Below are positions 8,168 through 15,278 of a stretch of 17,778 bases of DNA, one piece after another (position 1 is the first letter of the stretch; every line of letters begins with the position of its first letter). The notes beneath the pieces are model-generated. The model worked only from the letters and a program-made list of their open reading frames with translations, did not search any database and was not told the DNA's origin. The position numbers and the translations under genes were made by a program. Source of the DNA: Lachnospiraceae bacterium (lineage in GTDB: Bacteria > Bacillota > Clostridia > Lachnospirales > Lachnospiraceae); contig JAFVEU010000003.1 in NCBI GenBank assembly GCA_017475845.1, positions 1 to 17,778 on the forward strand. Reading direction: 5' to 3'.

Positions 8168-8208
8168 ATTATACTTCCGTATCAAAAACTATTCCATCTT
8201 TTTTATGC

Positions 8209-8814
8209 TCAGCTTAAAAGACTAACAGCTGAACCCATGTAATTAATGGTTTCTTCAGCAGAGAGGAACTTTCCTTCTATAACATCGCCGCTCTTGTTAA
8301 AGAATACAACTTCCTCAGTCTCAGGCCTCTCGCATAAACCGAGATTAAAGTGATCTCCGGTATAAACATCGGCAACATCAAAGTATGTCCACTCATCTCC
8401 GTCTTCGTCGGTCTCGGTTGTTGCTTCATACTGTCCGCAGATCACATCTCCGCTTTCGGAATTGTTATCAAATCCGATAAGGGATACATACTTATTTCCA
8501 TCGGGACCGGTGAACATGGTGAATACCAGTTCCGTTCCGTCCGAATCATTTCCGTAGACACCAACATCAACCATGGTATCATCCACGTCAAGGAGAGAGA
8601 ATGTTCCGTCGGAAGAGCTGTCTCCGCTCTCCTCTGCCTCTTCGGCTTCAGGCTCTTCGGCTTCAGGCTCTTCGGCCTCAGGTGCTTTCTCTTCTACCTC
8701 TTCAACCTTTTCTTCCTTTACTTCCGCCGCCCCTTCGGAACCGCCTCCGCAGCCGTATAATAATGCAGTCCCGAGAGTAAGTGAAAGTAAAAGTGTCAAT
8801 GCTTTCTTTTTCAT
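8209..8814 (-). CDS. Putative lipoprotein with acidic repeat linker, function unknown
   Basis: I do not recognise the family. The start is ATG at 8814 (MKKKAL...), with GAGGAAG six bases upstream; an in-frame ATG at 8856 would place an unlikely basic extension before the signal peptide. The N-terminus is a lipoprotein signal with a lipobox-like LYGC, lipidated cysteine C22. A linker rich in Glu, Ala and Pro (about 28-62) with three PEAEE-type repeats follows, then a mostly beta, acidic region (70-201) without known motifs; two further Cys (about C134 and C170) could pair. It would be anchored to the outer face of the membrane. It stands alone: a terminator-like hairpin precedes it and a strong one follows. 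Confidence 0.82.
   Translation of the reverse strand: MKKKALTLLLSLTLGTALLYGCGGGSEGAAEVKEEKVEEVEEKAPEAEEPEAEEPEAEEAEESGDSSSDGTFSLLDVDDTMVDVGVYGNDSDGTELVFTMFTGPDGNKYVSLIGFDNNSESGDVICGQYEATTETDEDGDEWTYFDVADVYTGDHFNLGLCERPETEEVVFFNKSGDVIEGKFLSAEETINYMGSAVSLLS
8638..8682. repeat. Three tandem 15-base units in the lipoprotein gene
   Basis: CTCTTCGGCTTCAGG occurs three times head to tail (the third with one change), encoding the five-residue PEAEE-type repeats of the linker. Unit number could vary between strains because gain or loss keeps the frame. Confidence 0.88.
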
Positions 8815-8850
8815 AATGATCTTCCTCTTATAAACAGATAAAATTACTCT

Positions 8851-8883
8851 AAACAAGCTCCCTTATGAAGGAAGCCTGTTTTT
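8851..8883 (-). terminator. Terminator-like hairpin after cheR
   Basis: On the minus strand AAACAGGCTTCC and GGGAGCTTGTTT form a 12-position stem including two G-T pairs around TTCATAA, 11 bases past the cheR stop. The downstream T content is modest on this strand; the plus strand has the better T-run. It plausibly ends the long ribosomal/cmk cluster. Confidence 0.6.
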
Positions 8884-8893
8884 AACGATATTA

Positions 8894-9673
8894 TCACGCC
8901 TTTTCGTAATAAAATGAGTTCCTGCGTACATAACCCATTTCTTTATAATTCATGATCTGCTCCGTACTTCCTATGAAGAGTATCCCGCCCTTCTTAAGCG
9001 AAAGAGAGAACTTACGGAACACTTCATCCTTTGCCTCCTCGGTAAAATAGATAAGCACATTCCTGCACACTATAAGATCCTGCTGTGTAGGATAAGTGTC
9101 AAGCAAAAGATTATGCTCCTTGAAGGTCACCTGATTCTTTATCTCTTCATGGATCTGGAAGGAAGGCCCCACCTTGTCGAAGTATTTCGTCTTGAACTCT
9201 GCCGGCACCCCTGCCAGAGACTTGGCATTGTAAAGCCCTACCTTAGCCTTGGCCATTACCGTCTTATCAAGGTCGGTGGCATTTATCCTTATCTGATTAA
9301 GAGGAAGATGTTTGGAAAAGGCCATTACCAGCGAATAGGGCTCATCTCCGGTAGAACAGGCCGCACTCCAGATCTTAAGGTTCTTTCCGAACTTCTTAAT
9401 AAGCTCGGGAATAAACTCCTTATCCATCAGCTCCCACTGATCCGGATTCCTGTAAAACTCGGATACATTGATGGTGATATAATTAATGAACTCATCAAAA
9501 AGCTTCGTATCCTTTTTTAACCCGTCAGCATAGGAGGGATAATCCTTAAAGCCGTTGCGCTCGATAAGTGTATCGATGCGGCGTCTCATCTGCTTTTCTT
9601 TATATGCGGAAAGCTCTATCTTTGTAAGCGAATAGATCGCTTTCTTAAACTGTTCGTAATCTCCGGTGACCAT
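8894..9673 (-). CDS. cheR: CheR-type protein-glutamate O-methyltransferase
   Basis: 259 residues, the usual CheR length. A helical N-terminal domain (about 1-65) precedes the SAM-dependent methyltransferase fold: NVSEFYRNP at 69-77, the SAM loop IWSAACSTGDEPYSLVM at 101-117, NATDLD at 131-136 (D134 likely contacts SAM) and CRNVLIYF at 203-210. CheR methylates glutamates of chemoreceptors in bacterial taxis. No other chemotaxis gene is in the window. It follows rpsA by 35 bases on the same strand, so it probably shares that transcript. The ATG at 9673 has AAAGGAAG five bases upstream. There is no C-terminal receptor-binding pentapeptide region or TPR extension, so it is the basic stand-alone form. 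Confidence 0.93.
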   Translation of the reverse strand: MVTGDYEQFKKAIYSLTKIELSAYKEKQMRRRIDTLIERNGFKDYPSYADGLKKDTKLFDEFINYITINVSEFYRNPDQWELMDKEFIPELIKKFGKNLKIWSAACSTGDEPYSLVMAFSKHLPLNQIRINATDLDKTVMAKAKVGLYNAKSLAGVPAEFKTKYFDKVGPSFQIHEEIKNQVTFKEHNLLLDTYPTQQDLIVCRNVLIYFTEEAKDEVFRKFSLSLKKGGILFIGSTEQIMNYKEMGYVRRNSFYYEKA

Positions 9674-9708
9674 CCATTCTTCCTTTCATCTGTAAAACAG
9701 ACTACCAC

Positions 9709-10872
9709 TTACTCCTCTGCAGGTGCTTTTTCTGCAGCTTCAGGAGCTTCACCCGCTTCTTCTTCGGGAGCCTCTGCTGCTTCTTCCTTAGGAGCGTCCT
9801 CCTCAGAAGCGGAAGTAAGTGCCTTTATTGAAAGAGATATCTTGTGATCTGCTTCATTGAAGTCAACAACCTTGGCTTCAACTTCCTGGCCGCTCTTCAG
9901 AACATCGGAGGGCTTCTCAACATGATCCCTTGAGATCTGTGAAACATGGAGCAGCGCATCGATACCGGGTTCAAGCTCAACGAACGCACCGAAGTCGGTC
10001 ATCCTTGCAACCTTACCCTTGACAATGGTGCCAACCGCATACTTCGAAGCAGCATCGATCCAGGGATTCTGGTCAGGGAACTTAAGTGAAAGGGCGATCT
10101 TTGTGCCCTGTATATCCTTGATGAATACGCGGAGATTCTCTCCTACCTTAAATACCTTTTTGGGGCTTTCCACATGTCCCCAGGACATTTCGGATATGTG
10201 AAGGAGGCCGTCGATATCCCCAAGATCAACGAACGCACCGAAGTCAGTTACGTTCTTAACCTGTCCCTCGATGATATCACCCACATGAAGCTTCTCAAGA
10301 AGCTCCTTCTGCCTCTCAGCCATGCGTGAAACGAGAAGGCACTTTCTGTCGCCGATGACTCTCCTTCTCTTGGGATTGAATTCGGTGATCATGAATTCGA
10401 TCTCCTTGCCGTTATATTTGTTCAGATCCTTCTCATAAGTATCGGAAACAAGAGACGCGGGAATAAATACCCTTGCCCCTTCATATACTACCGAAAGTCC
10501 TCCGTCCAGAACCTTCACAACCCTGGCAGTCAGAACCTCCTTATTATTAAAGGCATCCTCAAGCTTCCTGTTGCCTCTGTCGGCAGCAAGTCTCTTGTAG
10601 GTGAGGAGAACCTGCTCATCGCCGGCCTTACCCTTGAGAACCTTTGCCTCAAGCTCATCACCCTCTTTGACGACCGTGGTAAGATCAAGGGAATTGTCGT
10701 TTGAGTACTCGGCTCTGGTGATGATACCATCGCCCTTTGCCCCGATATTCAACACGATCTCGTCAGCCTTAACGGAGATGACCTTTCCTTTTACGATCTC
10801 TCCCGGCCTGATGTTGGAATCATGCTCCAGTGATTCATTAAATAACTGTTCAAAAGTCTGTTCCTCTGACAT
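9709..10872 (-). CDS. rpsA: Ribosomal protein S1-like protein with four S1 domains
   Basis: 387 residues from ATG at 10872, with GAGGAGGT eight bases upstream; the frame continues upstream but without a comparable site. Four S1 RNA-binding domains lie at about 24-93, 109-183 (more divergent), 197-265 and 281-351. Domains 3 and 4 carry the classic VTDFGAFVDL / MTDFGAFVEL and GLLHISEMS / ALLHVSQIS motifs. A Glu/Ala/Pro-rich acidic tail (356-387) follows. Clostridial S1 proteins are shorter than the six-domain proteobacterial form. The first 23 bases overlap the end of ispH in another frame, and the ribosome binding site lies within ispH, so translation of the two is likely coupled. In many Clostridia the two are one fused protein; here they are separate. 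Confidence 0.93.
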   Translation of the reverse strand: MSEEQTFEQLFNESLEHDSNIRPGEIVKGKVISVKADEIVLNIGAKGDGIITRAEYSNDNSLDLTTVVKEGDELEAKVLKGKAGDEQVLLTYKRLAADRGNRKLEDAFNNKEVLTARVVKVLDGGLSVVYEGARVFIPASLVSDTYEKDLNKYNGKEIEFMITEFNPKRRRVIGDRKCLLVSRMAERQKELLEKLHVGDIIEGQVKNVTDFGAFVDLGDIDGLLHISEMSWGHVESPKKVFKVGENLRVFIKDIQGTKIALSLKFPDQNPWIDAASKYAVGTIVKGKVARMTDFGAFVELEPGIDALLHVSQISRDHVEKPSDVLKSGQEVEAKVVDFNEADHKISLSIKALTSASEEDAPKEEAAEAPEEEAGEAPEAAEKAPAEE

Positions 10873-11710
10873 GATTTTGAACCTCCTCAATAATATAATT
10901 TGGGGTGGAAGCCCCTGCTGTGATACCCACACAGTTTACATCTTTTAGAGAGTCAGGATCCAGGTCATCAACAGTTTGAATAAACCTTGTGTCCGCACAT
11001 CGTTCAGAACAGATCTCGTACAACTTCCTCGTGTTGGAACTGTGTCGTCCTCCAACCACTATCATCGCATCCACCCGGGATGCTATCTCTCCAGCTTCAT
11101 TCTGCCTCTGCTCGGTGGCATTGCAGATCGTATTCACAGTAGCCACATCATAACATTTTTTATCAAGTATTTCAACAAGCTTTTTGAATTTATGCACATT
11201 AAAGGTGGTCTGGGCAACCACAGACACGTGTTTATGCGGTTTTGCAGCATAATCTTCCGCTTCATCCCCGTCTTTTATGCAGTCAAGAGCCACATCGCTT
11301 TCTGCAAATCCCATTATTCCCTGGACTTCAGGGTGTTCACTGTCTCCGATTATAACAATATCCCTGCCTTTTGAGCTTTCCTCCGCCACGATCCTGTGGA
11401 TCTTAAGGACAAAGGGACAGGTGGCATCCACAAGCCTGATCCCTTCCTTTTTTTTGAGAAGCTCGTAAATATCCCGGGGAACGCCGTGGGACCTGATGAT
11501 GACCGTGCCTTCCGTGAGCTGTTCCAGTTCTTCCCTGGAACGTATCACGGTAACGCCCTTTTCCTCCAGATCCCTTACAACCTCCTCATTGTGGATGATC
11601 TCTCCGTAGGTATATATCTTTCCGCCTTTTCTGATCTCCTCATAAACCGTTTCCACGGCTCTTTTTACGCCGAAACAGAAGCCGGCGGTCTCTGCTGTGA
11701 TAACCTTCAT
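10850..11710 (-). CDS. ispH: 4-hydroxy-3-methylbut-2-enyl diphosphate reductase
   Basis: 286 residues, full length for IspH, the last enzyme of the MEP isoprenoid pathway (HMBPP to IPP and DMAPP), cytosolic with a 4Fe-4S cluster. The three cluster cysteines are visible: C12 in AGFCFGVKRA, C98 in DATCPFV and C196 in NTICNATEQRQ. Substrate-site residues H40 (EIIHNEEVV), H75 (IRSHGV) and H126 (DSEHPEVQG) are present. Its ATG overlaps the cmk stop by four bases and its end overlaps rpsA by 23. The natural stop after RGTDF gives a monofunctional enzyme, not the IspH-S1 fusion annotated in many relatives. Confidence 0.97.
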   Translation of the reverse strand: MKVITAETAGFCFGVKRAVETVYEEIRKGGKIYTYGEIIHNEEVVRDLEEKGVTVIRSREELEQLTEGTVIIRSHGVPRDIYELLKKKEGIRLVDATCPFVLKIHRIVAEESSKGRDIVIIGDSEHPEVQGIMGFAESDVALDCIKDGDEAEDYAAKPHKHVSVVAQTTFNVHKFKKLVEILDKKCYDVATVNTICNATEQRQNEAGEIASRVDAMIVVGGRHSSNTRKLYEICSERCADTRFIQTVDDLDPDSLKDVNCVGITAGASTPNYIIEEVQNHVRGTDF

Positions 11711-12372
11711 AGCTTCGCGTCGATAAGGGACAGTATCTTATCCACCACCTGTTCGATGGTCATTTCGGAGGTGTCCACCAGTATAGCATCTTCAGCCTGA
11801 ACGAGAGGCGACTCGGCCCTGGTCATATCCCTGTGATCCCTTTCCTTAATCTCCTTTTCTATCTCCGCCAGATTTGCGCTCTCACCCTTTGAGAGAAATT
11901 CGCCGTATCTTCTTCTGGCCCTTACCCTTGCGCTGGCGGTAAGGTAGATCTTCAGTTCCGCGTTGGGCAGCACCTTTGTGCCGATATCCCTTCCATCCAT
12001 GACAACATCCTTCATGAGTCCCAGCTCCTGCTGCAGGGAAACCAGCTTCTTCCTGAGCTCCGGCACCACCGAGGTCTTGGATGCCGCCTTGCTTACTTCT
12101 TCTGTCCTGATAAGGTCATTGACATTCTCCCCATTCAGGAAAACACACTGCACCCCGTCCTCATGATTAATGGTGATCTCCGCATCCTGGCATGCTTCCG
12201 CGATTCTGTCCGGATCATCGATGTCCACGCCCTTTCTGATCATATAAAGCGCCATGGCCCGGTACATGGCACCGGTATCCACATAGATCATGCCTTTCTT
12301 TTCCGCTATCATCTTCGCAATGGTACTCTTTCCGGCTCCTGCCGGCCCGTCGATGGCTATATCATATCCCAT
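11707..12372 (-). CDS. cmk: Cytidylate kinase
   Basis: 221 residues, normal for Cmk, which phosphorylates CMP and dCMP with ATP. The Walker A loop GPAGAGKST is at 9-17, followed by YVDTGAMYRA, the VMDGRDIGT block and the C-terminal RDHRDMTRAESPL lid region, all typical. ATG at 12372 has AAGGAGG nine bases upstream, the strongest site in this cluster, which suggests it is expressed well independently of the upstream genes. It overlaps ispH by four bases (ATGA-type junction). The cmk-ispH-rpsA order is a widespread clostridial arrangement. Confidence 0.97.
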   Translation of the reverse strand: MGYDIAIDGPAGAGKSTIAKMIAEKKGMIYVDTGAMYRAMALYMIRKGVDIDDPDRIAEACQDAEITINHEDGVQCVFLNGENVNDLIRTEEVSKAASKTSVVPELRKKLVSLQQELGLMKDVVMDGRDIGTKVLPNAELKIYLTASARVRARRRYGEFLSKGESANLAEIEKEIKERDHRDMTRAESPLVQAEDAILVDTSEMTIEQVVDKILSLIDAKL

Positions 12373-12402
12373 AGTTGTGATCCTCCTTATGGTTAAAATT
12401 AC

Positions 12403-12434
12403 GGATAATAGCGGCTATCCGGCCGCTGATATCC
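12403..12434. other. Hairpin in the leader between the flavoprotein gene and cmk
   Basis: GGATA / TATCC and AGCGGC / GCCGCT form a two-part stem with a two-by-two internal loop and a six-base apical loop. On the minus strand it is followed by only a short ATTTT, so it is at best a weak terminator or attenuator upstream of cmk. Confidence 0.5.
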
Positions 12435-12468
12435 CGACTGCTTAAAACCCTGCCCGGATGGTGTATGA

Positions 12469-13713
12469 TCAGATAATGTGCGCTGCAGCGGCGGCGGCGG
12501 TGGACCAGGCCAGCTGAAGGTTAAAGCCCCCGGTGAAGGAATCGATGTCAAGGACTTCACCTATGAAGTAAAGACCGGACACCTTTTTTGATCCCATGCT
12601 GCCCGGGTCTATTTCCTTAACGGAAACCCCGCCTTTGGTAATGACGGCTTCATCAAACCCCCGGAGCCCTGAGATCCTTACACTGAAATCCTTGATAAGA
12701 CTTAAGAAAGACCGCCGCTCTTCCCTGGAGATCTCCGCGCATTTCCTGTAAGGATCGATACCGGAACGGCTTACCATCACCGGTATCAGCTTTGCGGGAA
12801 ACAGGGATGACAGGGAATTCTTGAATTCCTTAAGCCTGTTTTCTTCAAAGACGCGGATAAGCCGTCTGTCCAGCTCCTCTTCCGGCACGGCACTTTTCAG
12901 GTCTATATGCAGTGTGAGCTCCTTTGAAAAAAAGTCCGGCTTTACTGCGGTGGAGGCCGAAAGGATAACGGGACCGCTGACTCCGAAGTGGGTAAAAAGC
13001 ATTTCCCCGAAATCCGAATACAGCACCTTCTTTTCCGAAGAAAGCTTTATGCCGACATTTTTCAGTGACAATCCCTGCAGCTTCTTAACATCCTCGTCCG
13101 GGGAATTAAAGGGCACCAGGGAAGGTGACTGGGGTGTTACCTCCATCCCCGCCGAAGCCGCAAATCCGTAGCCGTCTCCGGTGGATCCCGTAGTGCTGTA
13201 GGATCTGCCTCCGGTGGCCACTATGACCTTTCCGGCAAGGAGTTTTTTCCCTCCGGAAAGGAGTACTCCCTTTATACTGCTTTTTTCCCCTTCCTTTCCG
13301 GATATCATGAGCCCCGTGACCTTTGTATTCAGAAGGATCTCAGCCTTTTTATCCTTAAGGGCCTTTTCAAGGCTCTTTATAACATCGGAAGAGTGGTCCG
13401 ATACGGGAAATACCCTGTTCCCCCTCTCCACTTTGGTCTTAAGCCCCAGCGAATCAAAGAGATCCACAGTGTCATAAGCTGTAAAGGAATAAAGAGCGGA
13501 ATACATGAATTTTCTGTTGGACTGAATGGCATTTAAATGCTCTTCGGGGCCGGACAGATTGGTGAGATTGCATCTCCCTTTACCGGTAATAAAGAGCTTT
13601 TTGCCAAGCTTCTCGTTTTTTTCGACAAGGGTGACCTTAAGACCCTTTCCGGCAAGGAGCAGGGCACACATCATGCCCGAAGCTCCGCCTCCCACAACAA
13701 TGACATCACTCAT
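12469..13713 (-). CDS. HI0933/YhiN-family NAD(P)/FAD-dependent oxidoreductase
   Basis: 414 residues. The N-terminal dinucleotide fold has GGGASG at 8-13 and an acidic strand end at E31. Family signatures follow: GKKLFITGKGRCNLTN (37-52), TGGRSYSTTGSTGDGYGFA, and the C-terminal YFIGEVLDIDSFTGGFNLQLAWSTA that closes the FAD site. These are the hallmarks of the HI0933-like flavoproteins, often annotated BaiN-like; the physiological substrate is unknown, so a named reaction should not be assigned. Its ATG overlaps the stop of the rpiR-type gene by four bases without a strong site of its own, implying coupled translation. A 96-base gap with a hairpin separates it from cmk. Confidence 0.93.
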   Translation of the reverse strand: MSDVIVVGGGASGMMCALLLAGKGLKVTLVEKNEKLGKKLFITGKGRCNLTNLSGPEEHLNAIQSNRKFMYSALYSFTAYDTVDLFDSLGLKTKVERGNRVFPVSDHSSDVIKSLEKALKDKKAEILLNTKVTGLMISGKEGEKSSIKGVLLSGGKKLLAGKVIVATGGRSYSTTGSTGDGYGFAASAGMEVTPQSPSLVPFNSPDEDVKKLQGLSLKNVGIKLSSEKKVLYSDFGEMLFTHFGVSGPVILSASTAVKPDFFSKELTLHIDLKSAVPEEELDRRLIRVFEENRLKEFKNSLSSLFPAKLIPVMVSRSGIDPYRKCAEISREERRSFLSLIKDFSVRISGLRGFDEAVITKGGVSVKEIDPGSMGSKKVSGLYFIGEVLDIDSFTGGFNLQLAWSTAAAAAAHII

Positions 13714-14636
13714 GACTTACCGTATTTAGTGCCGGGATATTCCCGTATCTTATTCTCATCTATGAAATTGATCTCGTCGGAATTATAGACCTGATACTCT
13801 TCCCAGGTGTCCTCCAGAAGGTTCAGATGCTCAACCACCTCATCCGTCTTCTTCATGCACAGTTCAACCACCAGCGCATTTATAAGTGAAAGGGGCGCCA
13901 CCAGGGAATCCACGATGGAAATACTGTCGCTCACCGCCAGCAGATTGCAGGAAGAATACAAAGTCATGGGGGAGCGGTTGCTGTCAGTGATGGTAATAAG
14001 ATGTGCGTTCCTGGTATTGGCATATTCCAGGGCCTTCAGAGTACGCATGGAATACCTCGGGAAATCTATGCCTATCAGCACATCCTTTTCATTTATCCTG
14101 ATAAGCTGCTCAAAGACCTCGGTCAGGCTGTTGGTGGAGATGAGATGCACCTTTCCGAACATGGTATTTAAGTAAAATGAAAGGAACCCCGCTAACGGCG
14201 CGCAGCTCCTTATTCCCAGAACATAGATATTTTCGGCATTGATAATGGTTTCCACCGCCATTTCAAATGCCTTTGTGTTGATACCTGACATTGTGAGGGA
14301 TATCCTGTCAATATCGGACTGGAGCACGGAATTGATGATCTCGTGGTCGCTTCTGTCCCCGAAAGCCTCCCCCATACGGTCGATACGGTTCAGCTTATGC
14401 TTCACCACCTCGGAAAGAGCCTCCTGAAACTCCGGAAAACCGTCAAATCCCACTGCGGACGCAAACCTTACCACCGTGGACTCACTGACTCCGACTCTCT
14501 TTCCAAGCTTAGCGGCAGTCAGAAATGCCGCCTCGTCGGTATTCTCTGTAATAAACTTCACAAGAGCTCTCTGCCCCTTGGAAAGCTTGGGAAAATCTTC
14601 GTTGATATGCTGGATCAGTCCCCTGGCATCACTCAT
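13710..14636 (-). CDS. MurR/RpiR family transcriptional regulator with SIS domain
   Basis: 308 residues. An N-terminal helix-turn-helix domain (about 1-77) contains GVSESTVVRFASAVGFDGFPEFQ (49-71), the signature of this family. A SIS sugar-phosphate-binding domain (about 125-250: IYVLGIRSCAPLAGFLSFYL, later LIGIDFPRYSMRTL and LITITDSNRSP) follows. Such regulators sense phosphosugars and control sugar or cell-wall recycling genes, but no sugar-use operon adjoins it here; its neighbours are a flavoprotein and housekeeping genes, so the target is unclear. It overlaps the preceding tetR-type gene by eight bases and the next gene by four. Confidence 0.93.
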   Translation of the reverse strand: MSDARGLIQHINEDFPKLSKGQRALVKFITENTDEAAFLTAAKLGKRVGVSESTVVRFASAVGFDGFPEFQEALSEVVKHKLNRIDRMGEAFGDRSDHEIINSVLQSDIDRISLTMSGINTKAFEMAVETIINAENIYVLGIRSCAPLAGFLSFYLNTMFGKVHLISTNSLTEVFEQLIRINEKDVLIGIDFPRYSMRTLKALEYANTRNAHLITITDSNRSPMTLYSSCNLLAVSDSISIVDSLVAPLSLINALVVELCMKKTDEVVEHLNLLEDTWEEYQVYNSDEINFIDENKIREYPGTKYGKS

Positions 14637-15180
14637 AGATCTTTGTAAACATATCCTCTAAAAGCTTAACTGTCTCCTTTTCGGAGATATCGAATTCATT
14701 CCTGATCATCATGCAGGCAGTACCGTGAATGATAAGCCATACCTTCATAAAGACGGATTCATAATCCGAGGGCTCTATGCCTTTGATCCGTTTAAGCTCG
14801 TTAATGACATAGTTTTTGGAGCCGCCGTTAACCAGATCATAGGTGCTCTTTCCCAGCCTGTTTTCCGAAAGGAAGAGCATTCTGAAGATATTGGGCTCGT
14901 TCTTGGCAAAAGAAATGAAGGTCATGCCGAAGTTGACAAAGGGCATAACTGAATAATCGCTGTCCAGCTCAAAATAACCGCTGAAATAATCAGCACATTT
15001 CAGGAAGAGATCGTCATCAAGCTCTCCCATATTTTTATATATCCTGAAGATGGGCTGTGTGCTGCATCCGGCTCTCTCAGCCAGATGTCTTGCAGAGAGA
15101 TCTTCTTTCCCCTTCTCTCTCACAAGCTCAAACGCCGCATCCAGAAGCATGTCCTTTGTAACGCTTTGCTTTCTTGGCAT
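14629..15180 (-). CDS. TetR/AcrR family transcriptional regulator
   Basis: 183 residues from ATG at 15180, chosen because GGAGGG lies just upstream; the longer frame to 15234 would start inside the likely promoter. The N-terminal helix-turn-helix (about 10-55: LLDAAFELVREKGKEDLSAR then AERAGCSTQPIFRIYKN) is typical TetR. The C-terminal ligand domain has a KVWLIIHGTACMM helix resembling the WHG-type TetR C-terminal domain. It is first in the overlapping tetR-rpiR-flavoprotein set. An inverted repeat directly upstream suggests self-regulation. The ligand is unknown. Confidence 0.9.
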   Translation of the reverse strand: MPRKQSVTKDMLLDAAFELVREKGKEDLSARHLAERAGCSTQPIFRIYKNMGELDDDLFLKCADYFSGYFELDSDYSVMPFVNFGMTFISFAKNEPNIFRMLFLSENRLGKSTYDLVNGGSKNYVINELKRIKGIEPSDYESVFMKVWLIIHGTACMMIRNEFDISEKETVKLLEDMFTKIYE

Positions 15181-15199
15181 GATACCCTCCATAAGACCA

Positions 15200-15233
15200 T
15201 GTTCCGATATAATAATCTTCTCCCTTCGGAACA
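15200..15233 (-). promoter_or_regulatory. Inverted repeat and candidate promoter/operator of the tetR-type gene
   Basis: TGTTCCGA (15200-15207) and its exact complement TCGGAACA (15226-15233) are separated by 18 bases. On the minus strand, TTGTTC, overlapping the upstream arm, and TATATC, adjoining the other, are 17 bases apart and could be -35 and -10 elements, a layout suited to repression by the adjacent TetR protein. The -10 match is weak. The start codon lies 20 bases downstream. Confidence 0.4.
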
Positions 15234-15278
15234 ATAATTGTAAAACAACTGATATTTTATCTTAAGTTCAAGGTATTA

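Noticed and set aside
8168..8173. TATAAT on the minus strand as a lemA promoter -10
   Set aside because: There is no good -35, and transcripts from it would pass straight into the terminator at 8138-8167.
8638..8682. Tandem repeats as a CRISPR array
   Set aside because: The units are 15 bases, contiguous with no spacers, and in frame inside a coding sequence.
10873..10932. Upstream extension of the S1 protein to 10932
   Set aside because: The extra 20 residues lie entirely within ispH in another frame and have no ribosome binding site; the ATG at 10872 has a strong one.
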